The notes under the pieces were generated by a model. It did no database searches, had not been told where the DNA came from, and saw only the letters and a program-made list of their open reading frames with translations. The translations under genes were made by a program, and so were the position numbers. DNA of 64,000 bases from an uncultured Eubacterium sp. (GTDB lineage Bacteria > Bacillota > Clostridia > Lachnospirales > Lachnospiraceae): positions 1 through 64,000 of the forward strand of contig CAJUTM010000010.1 of NCBI GenBank assembly GCA_910589595.1, given 5' to 3'. Positions 44,587 through 53,370 of the stretch are shown here, piece after piece; within the stretch, counting starts at the first letter, position 1, and each line of letters starts with the position of its first letter.

Positions 44587-46479
44587 TTATACTTCCCTGT
44601 ACTCTCCGTCTACGACATCATCGCCGCCGTTATCCTGATTCTGATTTGCCCCCATATCAGGACCGGCCGCTCCCATGTCCGGACCGGCGCCAGTTGCTCC
44701 TGCCGCCTGCTGGGCCTGCTCATATACTTTTGCAAATACCTGTTGCGCATTTGTCATAAGAGACTCTTTTGCTGCTTTCAATTCATCAATATCCGAATCA
44801 CTCATCTCTTCTGCATTTGCTGTTCTCTCAAGAATTGCTTTTACCTTGTCAATCTCTGCCTGCACCTTTTCTTTTTCTGCTGCATCGACACCTTCGCCAA
44901 CGTCCTGCAATGCCTTTTCTGTCTGGAATACCATACTATCGGCTTCGTTGCGGGCGTCAATACCCTCTTTGCGTTTCTTATCCTGTGCTTCAAATTCAGC
45001 CGCTTCCTTGACTGCCTTATCAATCTCGTCGTCGCTCATGTTGGAGCCGGCTGTAATGGTAATATGCTGCTCTTTACCTGTTCCCAAGTCCTTAGCGGAT
45101 ACGTTTACGATACCGTTGGCATCGATATCAAATGTAACTTCAATCTGCGGTACTCCGCGCATTGCCGGAGGAATACCATCCAGACGGAACTGGCCGAGTG
45201 ATTTATTATCTCTTGCGAACTGACGCTCACCCTGTACTACATTAATATCTACCGCCGTCTGATTATCTGCTGCTGTCGAGAAAATCTGGCTCTTCTTCGT
45301 CGGGATAGTTGTATTTCTCTCTATCAGCTTGGTAGCCACACCACCCATTGTCTCGATTGCCAGTGACAATGGCGTTACATCCAGAAGAAGAATATCGCCG
45401 GCTCCCGAATCACCTGCCAGTTTACCACCCTGAATGGAAGCGCCAAGCGCTACGCACTCATCCGGATTCAATGATTTATTCGGCTCATGTCCTGTCAGTT
45501 GTTTTACTTTGTCCTGAACGGCAGGAATACGTGTCGAACCTCCGACAAGCAATACTTTTCCAAGTTCGGAAGCGGAAATACCTGCATCTTTCAACGCATT
45601 CTGAACCGGTGTTGCCGTTCTCTCTACCAAATCTGCCGTCAACTCATCAAATTTAGCGCGGGTCAGATTCATATCAAAATGTTTCGGCCCCTCGGCAGTT
45701 GCCGTAATAAACGGAAGGTTAATATTCGTCGTCGTCGCGGAAGACAATTCTTTCTTTGCTTTCTCCGCCGCTTCTTTTAAACGCTGCATTGCCATCTTGT
45801 CGCCGGAAAGGTCAACGCCCTCTGCGTTCTTAAATTCCTGCACCATATAATCGCAGACTTTGTTATCAAAGTCGTCTCCACCAAGCTTGTTGTCACCGGA
45901 TGTAGACAATACCTCAATGACGCCCTCGCCAATTTCGATAATGGATACGTCGAAAGTACCGCCGCCGAGGTCGTATACCATAATCTTCTGTTCGCCCTCA
46001 TTATCAAGACCATACGCAAGAGCTGCGGCTGTCGGCTCGTTGATAATACGCTTTACATCCAGACCGGCAATCTTACCGGCATCTTTCGTTGCCTGACGCT
46101 GTGCGTCGTTGAAGTAAGCAGGAACAGTAATAACTGCTTCCGTCACTTTCTCACCGCCAAGATAATTTTCAGCGTCGCTTTTTAATTTCTGAAGAACCAT
46201 CGCGGAAATTTCCTGTGGTGTATATTTTTTATCATCAATTGCCGCACGGTACTCGGTTCCCATATGTCTCTTTATTGAAGAGATTGTCTTCTCTGCATTC
46301 GTTACTGCCTGACGCTTTGCCGGCTCGCCGACAAGTCTCTCTCCAGTCTTTGTAAATGCTACTATGGATGGAGTTGTTCTGGCTCCCTCTGCATTGGCGA
46401 TAACTACCGGTTTACCACCCTCCATAACTGCCACGCAGCTATTTGTTGTTCCTAAGTCGATACCAATAATTTTACTCAT
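44587..46479 (-). CDS. dnaK: Chaperone DnaK (Hsp70)
   Basis: 630 aa. Nucleotide-binding domain with IIGIDLGTTNSCVAVMEGG, the IINEPTAAALAYG hinge and VYDLGGGTFDVSI, and GGSTRIPAVQ; linker LLLDVTPLSLAIETMGG; substrate-binding beta domain and lid; C-terminal Gly/Asp-rich tail ending DGEYREV. Folds and protects proteins in the cytoplasm with DnaJ and GrpE. It follows grpE by 49 bases in the CIRCE-controlled operon. Confidence 0.99.
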   Translation of the reverse strand: MSKIIGIDLGTTNSCVAVMEGGKPVVIANAEGARTTPSIVAFTKTGERLVGEPAKRQAVTNAEKTISSIKRHMGTEYRAAIDDKKYTPQEISAMVLQKLKSDAENYLGGEKVTEAVITVPAYFNDAQRQATKDAGKIAGLDVKRIINEPTAAALAYGLDNEGEQKIMVYDLGGGTFDVSIIEIGEGVIEVLSTSGDNKLGGDDFDNKVCDYMVQEFKNAEGVDLSGDKMAMQRLKEAAEKAKKELSSATTTNINLPFITATAEGPKHFDMNLTRAKFDELTADLVERTATPVQNALKDAGISASELGKVLLVGGSTRIPAVQDKVKQLTGHEPNKSLNPDECVALGASIQGGKLAGDSGAGDILLLDVTPLSLAIETMGGVATKLIERNTTIPTKKSQIFSTAADNQTAVDINVVQGERQFARDNKSLGQFRLDGIPPAMRGVPQIEVTFDIDANGIVNVSAKDLGTGKEQHITITAGSNMSDDEIDKAVKEAAEFEAQDKKRKEGIDARNEADSMVFQTEKALQDVGEGVDAAEKEKVQAEIDKVKAILERTANAEEMSDSDIDELKAAKESLMTNAQQVFAKVYEQAQQAAGATGAGPDMGAAGPDMGANQNQDNGGDDVVDGEYREV

Positions 46480-46528
46480 AATGATTACTTCCTTTCTGTC
46501 GCCTTGCGACTAATCCATCTGAAATTTA

Positions 46529-47170
46529 TTAGTTTAACACTTTAACCATACTGTGCCTGACTACACTGTCTTTATACATATAGCCTTTTTGGAATTCCTC
46601 GATGACTATATTCGTCTCATCCGAATCGTCTTCGTCATGCATTACCGCATTGTGGAAATCAGGATTAAACTCCTGACCGACCGCCTCAATTGGTTTCACT
46701 CCCATTTCCTCAAAGCCTGTCATCAGTTGTTTGTACACTGCCTCAATTCCCTTTGCAAACGGAGTCTCTTTCTCCTCTTCGGACAATCCGTCAAATCCCC
46801 GTTCGAGGTTGTCAACGACCGGCAAAATTTTCTCAATTACTGAGCGGGCGCCGATTTCAAACATTGCGCTCTTCTCTTTTTCCGAACGGTTGCGGAAATT
46901 TTCAAATTCTGCCAGATTTCTCATCAATCGGTCGTTCAACTCTTCAATCTTTTCGTCTCTCTTGTCTTTCTTTGCCTTCTTCTTCGTCTTCTTTGTGCTT
47001 TTGGCTTGCGCCTCTTCTGCTTCTGCAGCTCCTTCTTCCTGTGGAGCGCTCTCCGAAGCCGTGGCCGTTGTCTCTTCCACCGTTTCTTCTACCGTCTCTT
47101 CGATTGTCTCTTCTACTGCTTCTTCCGGTTTTTCCTGCTGCGGCGTCTGCCCGCTCTTTACTTCCTGCAC
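46529..47170 (-). CDS. grpE: Nucleotide exchange factor GrpE
   Basis: 213 aa. The first 95 residues are a Glu/Thr/Ala-rich, disordered extension with lysine runs (STKKTKKKAKKDKRD), longer than in many homologues. The conserved part begins at RNLAEFENFRNRSEKEK, with the long dimer helix, VIEKILPVVDNLERGF and the beta wing ending VEEFQKGYMYKDSVVRHSMVKV. It releases ADP from DnaK. The start follows hrcA by 15 bases. Confidence 0.97.
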   Translation of the reverse strand: MQEVKSGQTPQQEKPEEAVEETIEETVEETVEETTATASESAPQEEGAAEAEEAQAKSTKKTKKKAKKDKRDEKIEELNDRLMRNLAEFENFRNRSEKEKSAMFEIGARSVIEKILPVVDNLERGFDGLSEEEKETPFAKGIEAVYKQLMTGFEEMGVKPIEAVGQEFNPDFHNAVMHDEDDSDETNIVIEEFQKGYMYKDSVVRHSMVKVLN

Positions 47171-47185
47171 TGACTCTTCACCTCA

Positions 47186-48217
47186 CTATTTTTTCTTAAA
47201 TATATCATCTAACTGCTGCATACAGTTTTCCAATGTGCCTACTACTTTTTCATAATCCATCCGCTTCGGCCCGACAATACCTATCTTTCCGTAGACCCCC
47301 TCTTTAATCTTATAGGTGGCTGTCACTACGGAGCAGTCTTTCATCGTCTCTACCGGCGACTCCTCGCCGATATACACCTGAATACCGTGTTCCTGCTCCT
47401 CCTCCGGCGGGGTATCATTGGCCCATGCCGCTAACATCTGTTTTTCTTCAAACGTCGAGAGTAAATCGGTCATTCTCTCCTTATCGGACAGTTCTGGATA
47501 TTTTAAAATGTTCGTCGCTCCGGATGTGAAAATCTCCGACTCATCTTCCTCCGCCATCACCTCGGCCACACAATCCAAAATGCCGGATGCCAAATCGCTG
47601 TACTCACCGGCCTTTTCCTTAATCTGCTGCATGATAGCCATATTAATCTCGGTAAAATCAAGTCCTGTCAACGCCGTGTTCATCAAAAAGTTCATCTGTG
47701 ACACAACATTTTCTTCCATATCATTCTCCAGATTTATCACCTTGTTTCTGACATGGCTGTTATCTAAAACAACGATAACAAGTAACTGCTGTTCTCCTAT
47801 ATAATTGAGCTGGATGAACTTGATACGTTTGTGCTGGTACTTCGGCTTCGTTACCATGGAAGTATAGTTCGTGTTCTGCGCCAGAAGTTTTGCTACCTGT
47901 TTCAATAACAAATCAATCTTATCCGCCTTTTCCACCATCAGTTCTTTCATATCTTCTACTTCCTGATCTTTCCTCTGTAACATCGTATCTACATAAAGAC
48001 GGTACGCCTTATCCGAGGGAATGCGTCCGGCTGATGTGTGTGGCTGCAAGATATATCCCATCTCTTCCAAATCGGACATCTCGTTGCGGATTGTCGCTGA
48101 ACTAAGGTGCAAATCCGTGTATTTGGAAACAGTTCTGGAGCCGACCGGTTCGCCGGTTTCCATATAATTGCGGATAATCGCCTCAAGAATTTTCTGCTTG
48201 CGCTCATTCAGTTCCAA
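47186..48217 (-). CDS. hrcA: Heat-inducible transcription repressor HrcA
   Basis: 343 aa. N-terminal winged helix (RKQKILEAIIRNYMETGEPVGSRTVSKYTDL, SSATIRNEMSDLEEMGYI, HTSAGRIPSDKAYR), followed by the GAF-like and insert domains. HrcA binds CIRCE and represses the operon until heat removes the help of GroEL. The start codon is TTG with AGGTGG seven bases upstream. First gene of the operon, right behind its own operator at 48308-48334. Confidence 0.97.
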   Translation of the reverse strand: MELNERKQKILEAIIRNYMETGEPVGSRTVSKYTDLHLSSATIRNEMSDLEEMGYILQPHTSAGRIPSDKAYRLYVDTMLQRKDQEVEDMKELMVEKADKIDLLLKQVAKLLAQNTNYTSMVTKPKYQHKRIKFIQLNYIGEQQLLVIVVLDNSHVRNKVINLENDMEENVVSQMNFLMNTALTGLDFTEINMAIMQQIKEKAGEYSDLASGILDCVAEVMAEEDESEIFTSGATNILKYPELSDKERMTDLLSTFEEKQMLAAWANDTPPEEEQEHGIQVYIGEESPVETMKDCSVVTATYKIKEGVYGKIGIVGPKRMDYEKVVGTLENCMQQLDDIFKKK

Positions 48218-48307
48218 TATAACACCACCTCGCTTTGTATCATTATTTTATACAGAGCAAATCATACTGCGTTCATGGACGGGCAATGACTGCTTTTTGA
48301 TTTTCTG

Positions 48308-48334
48308 TTAGCACTCACTTTTGAAGAGTGCTAA
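48308..48334. promoter_or_regulatory. CIRCE operator
   Basis: TTAGCACTC (48308-48316), nine bases, GAGTGCTAA (48326-48334): a perfect match to the CIRCE consensus bound by HrcA. Confidence 0.98.
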
Positions 48335-48349
48335 TCATTGACTAACATT

Positions 48350-48378
48350 AAAATACCACCTTGCAGTGATATTGTCAA
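48350..48378 (-). promoter_or_regulatory. Promoter of the hrcA operon
   Basis: On the minus strand this is TTGACA (48378-48373), a 17-base spacer, then TATTTT (48355-48350). The CIRCE operator begins 15 bases downstream of the -10 box, in the usual blocking position. Confidence 0.8.
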
Positions 48379-48397
48379 TAGTTTTTTATGAAGAAAA

Positions 48398-48991
48398 TCA
48401 GTTTTTATCTCTTTTTTTATTTTTCCACCAATGCTGCACAATATATACCCCCCACACGACTAATAACATCCCCATCCCGCAGGCAATGCTGCGCGATAAA
48501 CTGTCTGCCCGAACAACTCGTCCTGTGATATATAGTACAACTTCCACCAAATATATCAATAAAGAACGTTTCCGGTATTTCGGTATCTCATAGTCCTGCA
48601 GCGGTTTATGTTCATCCGGCAGGGGACATACGAACAAAAGGCAAATGCCGGCGGCGGCGATAATGCCCAGCTCGACAAACAGAACGGACGGCCCGAAACG
48701 CAGCCAGAGCAAAAAGGCAGTAAACATCAGCCATGATTTGACAGCGCACTGCATGGGCGTCTTTGCATGATAACCGCCGGCATAGACGCGGATTAGGCAA
48801 AATACCGTCATCATAACGGCTCCCTGCCAAAACAAACCGAATACAATCCCCGTAACAAGCATTAATACCATCTCTAGCAGCGTGCGCAGCCCCTGTTCCA
48901 TTCCAAAAGCGTAGAGCGGCGCACGCTCTTTTTCAATTATGCCCGTGCGAATCATCCGCTCCACCCAGCTTTTTGTCATTTTTTCTATCAT
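48398..48991 (-). CDS. agrB: AgrB-family peptide-processing membrane protease
   Basis: 197 aa with about five hydrophobic segments. AgrB cleaves the C-terminal tail of an AgrD precursor, forms the thiolactone and helps export the cyclic autoinducing peptide. The conserved catalytic region is visible: IRVYAGGYHAKTPMQC (His about residue 75) and, further on, LLFVCPLPDEHKPL with the second conserved Cys. No agrD, sensor or regulator lies beside it; a matching agrD and two-component genes lie 10 kb away at 58.5-61.6 kb. It shares a transcript with the 76-aa gene upstream, behind a LytTR-type promoter. Confidence 0.92.
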   Translation of the reverse strand: MIEKMTKSWVERMIRTGIIEKERAPLYAFGMEQGLRTLLEMVLMLVTGIVFGLFWQGAVMMTVFCLIRVYAGGYHAKTPMQCAVKSWLMFTAFLLWLRFGPSVLFVELGIIAAAGICLLFVCPLPDEHKPLQDYEIPKYRKRSLLIYLVEVVLYITGRVVRADSLSRSIACGMGMLLVVWGVYIVQHWWKNKKRDKN

Positions 48992-49003
48992 GGTTACCTC
49001 CTG

Positions 49004-49234
49004 TTATTCGTCTCCGTAAATCATCTTTTCCATATAATCTTTCTGATGTACTACTAACTGTAATAATAAGTCATCCCATTTTTCCCTGTGTTCCGCTTCC
49101 GCCTTTTCCTGAAACAAATCAACAATCATCGTCTGAATTTTCTGAAAGGTTATGATATCTTTTTGCAGATTGCCGATTGGTTTGGGAAAGTTGTTCGCTA
49201 AATCCAAGCCTATTTTAAATAATTTGCTTTCCAT
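49004..49234 (-). CDS. Small protein cotranscribed with agrB
   Basis: 76 aa, soluble, mostly helical and charged (ESKLFKIGLDLANNF ... EKAEAEHREKWDDLLLQ). The ATG at 49234 has AGGAG 8 bases upstream; the frame extends to 49279 but without a ribosome site and into the promoter. It is first in the transcript driven by the LytTR-type promoter, 12 bases before agrB. It is not AgrD: there is no Cys and no amphipathic leader. A role in regulation or in AgrB function is only a guess from position. Confidence 0.7.
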   Translation of the reverse strand: MESKLFKIGLDLANNFPKPIGNLQKDIITFQKIQTMIVDLFQEKAEAEHREKWDDLLLQLVVHQKDYMEKMIYGDE

Positions 49235-49265
49235 GCCCGCTGCTCCTGACAATTTATTTATTATA

Positions 49266-49301
49266 AGAAAAAATGACACACCGAGTGTATCATTTTTTCT
49301 T
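49266..49301 (-). terminator. AT-rich palindrome: terminator of the GGDEF gene overlapping the agrB -10 box
   Basis: AAAAAATGATACA-CTCGG-TGTGTCATTTTTT on the minus strand is a canonical terminator hairpin with T-run for the gene ending at 49378. It also contains the predicted -10 box (49289-49284) of the agrB promoter. A near-identical palindrome stands before agrD. Confidence 0.65.
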
Positions 49302-49368
49302 ATAATAAATGTTTATATTACGACAGGCAACTACATTTTTGCGACAAATACCTACACTATCGCGGCAA
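49284..49368 (-). promoter_or_regulatory. LytTR-type promoter of the agrB operon (three half-sites)
   Basis: On the plus strand GCGGCAA (49362), GCGACAA (49341) and ACGACAG (49320) lie exactly 21 bases apart, i.e. TGCCGC, TGTCGC and TGTCGT direct repeats when read in the direction of agrB. A 21-base period is that of AgrA/LytTR direct repeats. The -10 box TACACT (49289-49284) starts 37 bases after the start of the nearest half-site; the -35 region is poor, as expected of an activator-dependent promoter. Confidence 0.75.
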
Positions 49369-49377
49369 ATCACTTTT

Positions 49378-51276
49378 CTATCTCAACATTTCTCCACGCC
49401 GGACTTTATTTATCACTTTGTTCTGATACATTACGCCGTCGCTTTCTTTTGTATATGTCTCGATAGTCTCTTCTTCTTTGGGAACACGGCACACATATCC
49501 GCAACTGGCATGAATCTCATACGTCTTCTCGCCGGCTTCATTAAATGTCTCAAGGTATTGTTCGAAGCGGTGCAAAAATGCTTTGCCCTCTTCCTCAGTA
49601 ATGCCTTTCGCCATAACGACAAATTCATCCCCGCCGGTTCTTGCGCTTATCTGCTGCCCACCGCTTACCGCCTCAATCGCTTCTGTCACTTTTTTGAGGG
49701 CAAAATCCCCCTCGTGATGTCCATAATTATCATTAATCTGTTTCATGCCGTCCAAATCAATAACGGCAAGAAAAATTGTCTTATCCTCCTTTTTCGCTCT
49801 GGAAAACAATATTTTCCCTTTATTTTCCCACCCGCGGCGGTTATACATGCCTGTCAGGGCGTCTTTATCATACATCTCTTCCAGTTCCAATATAAGGCTC
49901 TGCATTTTGTATTCTACAAGCATATCGTGTATTTTATTTCCTATATTTATGTTCCAGCGGAAATACAAATTTCCCATCTGCTCTGGTTTGGAAAAGTTAA
50001 AGGCCTCGTATCCATAACAGTTATCCTGAAAATGAAGAGGGGCAAAATACCAGCACTGCGGCTTTTCATCAGAAAGCAACTCCGGAATAAGTTCCTTTCT
50101 GTTAAAAGTAACTTCCAGTTCTCCCAAATCCACCCTCTCTTTAAATGCGATGCGCATTACCATGCGGTCAGTATATTCCGTTATTTTCTCCTCTTTAAAA
50201 ACATTTTCGCAAAAACAAACGGCATAGTTACTTAATCCCTCAATATTATACTGATAGTAGGCAAGCCATTTGGCAACCTGTTGAATATTGTCGCTATCCC
50301 CTAAACTAATGGACAGATAGTCCAATTGAACTTCACGGTTGTGGGCAGTTTTTTCCTCTTCGAAGATTGTTCGTTTTTTCATCAATACATCTTTTCCGCT
50401 GTGCTTCATACATCCGCAGGACTCACGCAGCACGGTCTGTGCCTGAAAATAAATATCCTCTATATCTTCCGGCGTTTCCTGCTTTTCATATATTACTTTC
50501 ATCGCCTTTATTCCCATATCGAAAAAGGGAACTTCCATCGTCGAGAGCGTAGGAGAAAATCCCACGCAATCAATGAGTCCGTCATATCCGCTCACGCATA
50601 TGTCTTCCGGAATATGATATCCGCGCCCGATTAGCTCGCTGGCTACCGCCTGCGCCATATTGTCATTGGCACAGAGAATGGCTTCCGGCTGTTCCTGCCC
50701 AATCAAAAACCAGTCGCAGGCTTCTTTGCCCATATTAAACCAGTAATCACCGTAAAATTTCTGGTGTTCACCCACGGCCAAACCATAGCTTTCCATTACA
50801 TTTTCAAAGCATTGCAGACGCTCGACGGCATCCCAGTGGCTCTGCGGGCCGGTCATAAAACACAATTTTGTAAAACCGTGGTCTTCTATAAAGTGCTTAA
50901 CCATTCCCTCCATGCAGGTCGTGTTTTTTACGAGTAGATTATTCACCCCGTCTATCATCTCCCGCACACTGACAACCGGACAATGACAATATTGTTTCAC
51001 CTTATGCGTTATCTTACCCTTGCTCGACGGGTCATCCATCGTATCAAGCGCCAGAATAACACCATCCAGTTCCTCCCATGGCGCTAAATCATATATCATC
51101 TGGTCGCCGGAAAAATGGCGCTCATTGTCCCCATATTTGCCAAATGCATTAAAAACAGCTACATTATATCCAAGTTGCTGCGCCGTTTTTGTAATGCCCT
51201 CGCAGAGGACTTTTTGAAACTCTCCGGATGCCTTCTCCAGAAAGACTCCCACTGTCTTGCGGTCATTCGAAAACAT
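49378..51276 (-). CDS. LacI-type ligand-binding domain fused to GGDEF diguanylate cyclase
   Basis: 632 aa, no membrane segment or DNA-binding domain. Residues 1-290 are a periplasmic-binding-protein-like sensor of LacI/GalR type (TVGVFLEKASGEFQKVLCEGI, FMTGPQSHWDAVERLQCF, ILCANDNMAQAVASELIGRGY, ICVSGYDGL). Next is a linker region with helices, and the C-terminal GGDEF domain (DALTGMYNRRGWENKG, VIDLDGMKQINDNYGHHEGD, SARTGGDEFVV). The GGDEF active site is intact, so it should make cyclic-di-GMP in the cytoplasm, probably in response to a sugar-like ligand. GGAGAGG precedes the ATG at 51276. Confidence 0.9.
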   Translation of the reverse strand: MFSNDRKTVGVFLEKASGEFQKVLCEGITKTAQQLGYNVAVFNAFGKYGDNERHFSGDQMIYDLAPWEELDGVILALDTMDDPSSKGKITHKVKQYCHCPVVSVREMIDGVNNLLVKNTTCMEGMVKHFIEDHGFTKLCFMTGPQSHWDAVERLQCFENVMESYGLAVGEHQKFYGDYWFNMGKEACDWFLIGQEQPEAILCANDNMAQAVASELIGRGYHIPEDICVSGYDGLIDCVGFSPTLSTMEVPFFDMGIKAMKVIYEKQETPEDIEDIYFQAQTVLRESCGCMKHSGKDVLMKKRTIFEEEKTAHNREVQLDYLSISLGDSDNIQQVAKWLAYYQYNIEGLSNYAVCFCENVFKEEKITEYTDRMVMRIAFKERVDLGELEVTFNRKELIPELLSDEKPQCWYFAPLHFQDNCYGYEAFNFSKPEQMGNLYFRWNINIGNKIHDMLVEYKMQSLILELEEMYDKDALTGMYNRRGWENKGKILFSRAKKEDKTIFLAVIDLDGMKQINDNYGHHEGDFALKKVTEAIEAVSGGQQISARTGGDEFVVMAKGITEEEGKAFLHRFEQYLETFNEAGEKTYEIHASCGYVCRVPKEEETIETYTKESDGVMYQNKVINKVRRGEMLR

Positions 51277-51405
51277 ATAACCTCTCCTTCTATACCCATT
51301 CACGAAACAACTTACATAATCTTAACTTTATTGTAACATTGTTTCAGGCTGAGGACAAGTAGAACTGCCGGAAAAAGCACTTTGTTTAATGTCCTAAAAG
51401 ACACC

Positions 51406-51444
51406 GCCTAGCCTGGTTGCCGACAGGCTAGGCATTTTTATTTT
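51406..51444 (+). terminator. Strong terminator hairpin with no obvious gene before it on its strand
   Basis: GCCTAGCCTG (51406-51415) pairs perfectly with CAGGCTAGGC (51424-51433) and is followed by ATTTTTATTTT on the plus strand. Genes on both sides are on the minus strand, on which the T-run is poor; it may still stop the transcript of the gene ending at 51482. Confidence 0.6.
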
Positions 51445-51481
51445 CGCTTGTTCTTCCTATCTATGTAGGCAAGCAACGCTA

Positions 51482-52402
51482 TCAGCACAGATGAAATTCT
51501 TCCCAAAATACAACATTTTCCAATATCATAATAGCTTTCCACCAGTTTTTGGCCAGCTCAAATTCCTTATAATCGCTATACCACTCCCACGGCACGGCAA
51601 AGGAGCCGTCTTCTAACTGGGCTTTCGCCAAATATTCACATTCCTGTTTTACAATCTCTTCGTTTCCCTTATAAAAAATACTCTGCTTACCATGAATAAA
51701 TCGGGACGGACGCGGCACATACTCCTTTCCCCACCGTTCCGCCTCGTAGCAAATATGGCGGGAGACCAGTTCAATCAGGCATCTCTTAAAATCATTCATA
51801 TCAATTACATCCGTAATCTCTGCCTCTCTCAAATAATGATAGAGCTGGATGTAGCATTCAAGCATATGTTCTTCCTGTATCGGATAATTTTCCACCAACC
51901 ACTGATAGGATTTTTGTGCCAGAGTCTTGCCTTTCTGCCACAGCTCACTTCCCTCGAACGCATAACAAAGAATGAAGCCGGCAAGGGCCGCCGAAGGATT
52001 CGGACTATACTCCCCCTCCTTATCCGGCTCATAACTCCACCAGATTGCATGCGGATAATTGTTGTTCTCCGGCACCGAGCCTTTCCACTGGCCCGTCTCT
52101 TCAAGAAATGCCTCTCCACTTCCCAGATAGCGCAAAATCCCCTGAATAATCGGATGGGATGAATCCCCATAGCCGACTTGTTGCAAAATCTTTGTCGCCT
52201 GCCATGTCTCAATTGGCGCCGAATTGGGATTAAACGAATCCGGCTCCAGAGCATGTCCGAAGCCCCCGTCTTCATTTTGATAAAAAGAAAGGTTGTGCAG
52301 CACATCGTCAATACTGCCCTGCTCCATATAATAGTTCCACAACGCAAGCTCTATCGGACGGGCATTGCGGTAAATAAATTCTTTTGCCTTTTTTATGTCC
52401 AT
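51482..52402 (-). CDS. Alpha/alpha-toroid-like protein of unknown function
   Basis: 306 aa, soluble. The motif NLSFYQNEDGGFGHALEPD near residue 40, and a second one, AKAQLEDGSFAVPWEW, near the end are the QxxDGGFG-like repeats found in prenyltransferase/squalene-cyclase-type helical toroids. In between are several Trp/Tyr-rich helices. Such stand-alone proteins are found in many Firmicutes and have no proven function. The ribosome site is in the GAATGGAGG motif. The gene stands beside an AraC regulator facing the same way. Confidence 0.65.
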   Translation of the reverse strand: MDIKKAKEFIYRNARPIELALWNYYMEQGSIDDVLHNLSFYQNEDGGFGHALEPDSFNPNSAPIETWQATKILQQVGYGDSSHPIIQGILRYLGSGEAFLEETGQWKGSVPENNNYPHAIWWSYEPDKEGEYSPNPSAALAGFILCYAFEGSELWQKGKTLAQKSYQWLVENYPIQEEHMLECYIQLYHYLREAEITDVIDMNDFKRCLIELVSRHICYEAERWGKEYVPRPSRFIHGKQSIFYKGNEEIVKQECEYLAKAQLEDGSFAVPWEWYSDYKEFELAKNWWKAIMILENVVFWEEFHLC

Positions 52403-52487
52403 ACTCTTCCTCCATTCTGCAAAATAAGCTGCTGCCTTTTTGCTTTATATTTGTAGTATGCACATTATAGCACGGCAATTGAATTTT

Positions 52488-53336
52488 TTATTGCAAAAAA
52501 CCGACATCTTTTCTGGCATTCTCCAGCGCTTTGCCAATGGATACCGAATGAAATTTCTTAAATTCCCTTATCAAATGTGATTGGTCGGTATAACCGAATT
52601 TGCTGACGGCATCCTGTATTTGAAAATTTCTCTGAAAAAGCGCTTCCTGCCATACATACTGATACCGTATCAGCGATGATAACGTCTTTGGCGAAACGCC
52701 TGTATTTTCCTTAAAGACACGCTCTATCTGACGGTTGCTGACATGAAGCTCACCGGCCAGCTTGTCCATCCGCAGATTTCCCCTGTGGCGCAGAATTTCG
52801 CCGACTGCTTCTGTAACGATACGGTTTTTCCGCTCCAGCTTCAGATACCGCATTAAAACAGCTTCGACTAATGGAAGCCGCTCATTTATGGACGTGATAT
52901 CAAACAATAAGGGCGCTATTTCCTTTCGGATAGATGAAAAGTGGCTGTCGGCATCGAAAAATCTGTTCTTGACCCCGCGCATGGATTCTTCCGCAAAATA
53001 TACTGCGCTCCACGGATAAAAACGAATGGCAAATGTAGAGACAACACAACTTTTTTCAACTTTTCTATGCGAATGAAAACTGCTGTCGTTAATACCGCAA
53101 AAACTGCTGTTTATATAATTATCCGTAAAATTAACGTCAAAAATAATGTCCATGCACGTATCGGGAATAACCGTCGACACCCCATAATCTCCCTGTTCTT
53201 CCCAATAAGGCCGCCGGCTTCCCCAAAAACACCTGATATAAGGTTTCAGCACCTCACACGGCTCGTATTCCCGATAACTGTCATCGCTCTGAAACGGATT
53301 TGCCGTGATTGGACGGTATATCTGAAAAAATTCCAT
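52488..53336 (-). CDS. AraC-family transcriptional regulator
   Basis: 282 aa. The N-terminal sensor half contains YREYEPCEVLKPYIRCFWGS and VIPDTCMDIIFDVN, typical of the DUF6597-type AraC regulators. The C-terminal half has the double helix-turn-helix: MDKLAGELHVSNRQIERVFK and IQDAVSKFGYTDQSHLIREF. It probably controls a neighbouring gene, perhaps the toroid-like one; ligand unknown. Confidence 0.85.
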   Translation of the reverse strand: MEFFQIYRPITANPFQSDDSYREYEPCEVLKPYIRCFWGSRRPYWEEQGDYGVSTVIPDTCMDIIFDVNFTDNYINSSFCGINDSSFHSHRKVEKSCVVSTFAIRFYPWSAVYFAEESMRGVKNRFFDADSHFSSIRKEIAPLLFDITSINERLPLVEAVLMRYLKLERKNRIVTEAVGEILRHRGNLRMDKLAGELHVSNRQIERVFKENTGVSPKTLSSLIRYQYVWQEALFQRNFQIQDAVSKFGYTDQSHLIREFKKFHSVSIGKALENARKDVGFLQ

Positions 53337-53370
53337 TCGCCATTCTCCCTTTGTAATAAGTCCTGTTCCT

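Noticed and set aside
49004..49234. AgrD encoded next to agrB
   Set aside because: The 76-aa product has no Cys, no leader helix of AgrD type and no proline-acid tail; the true AgrD type sequence is at 59335-59478.
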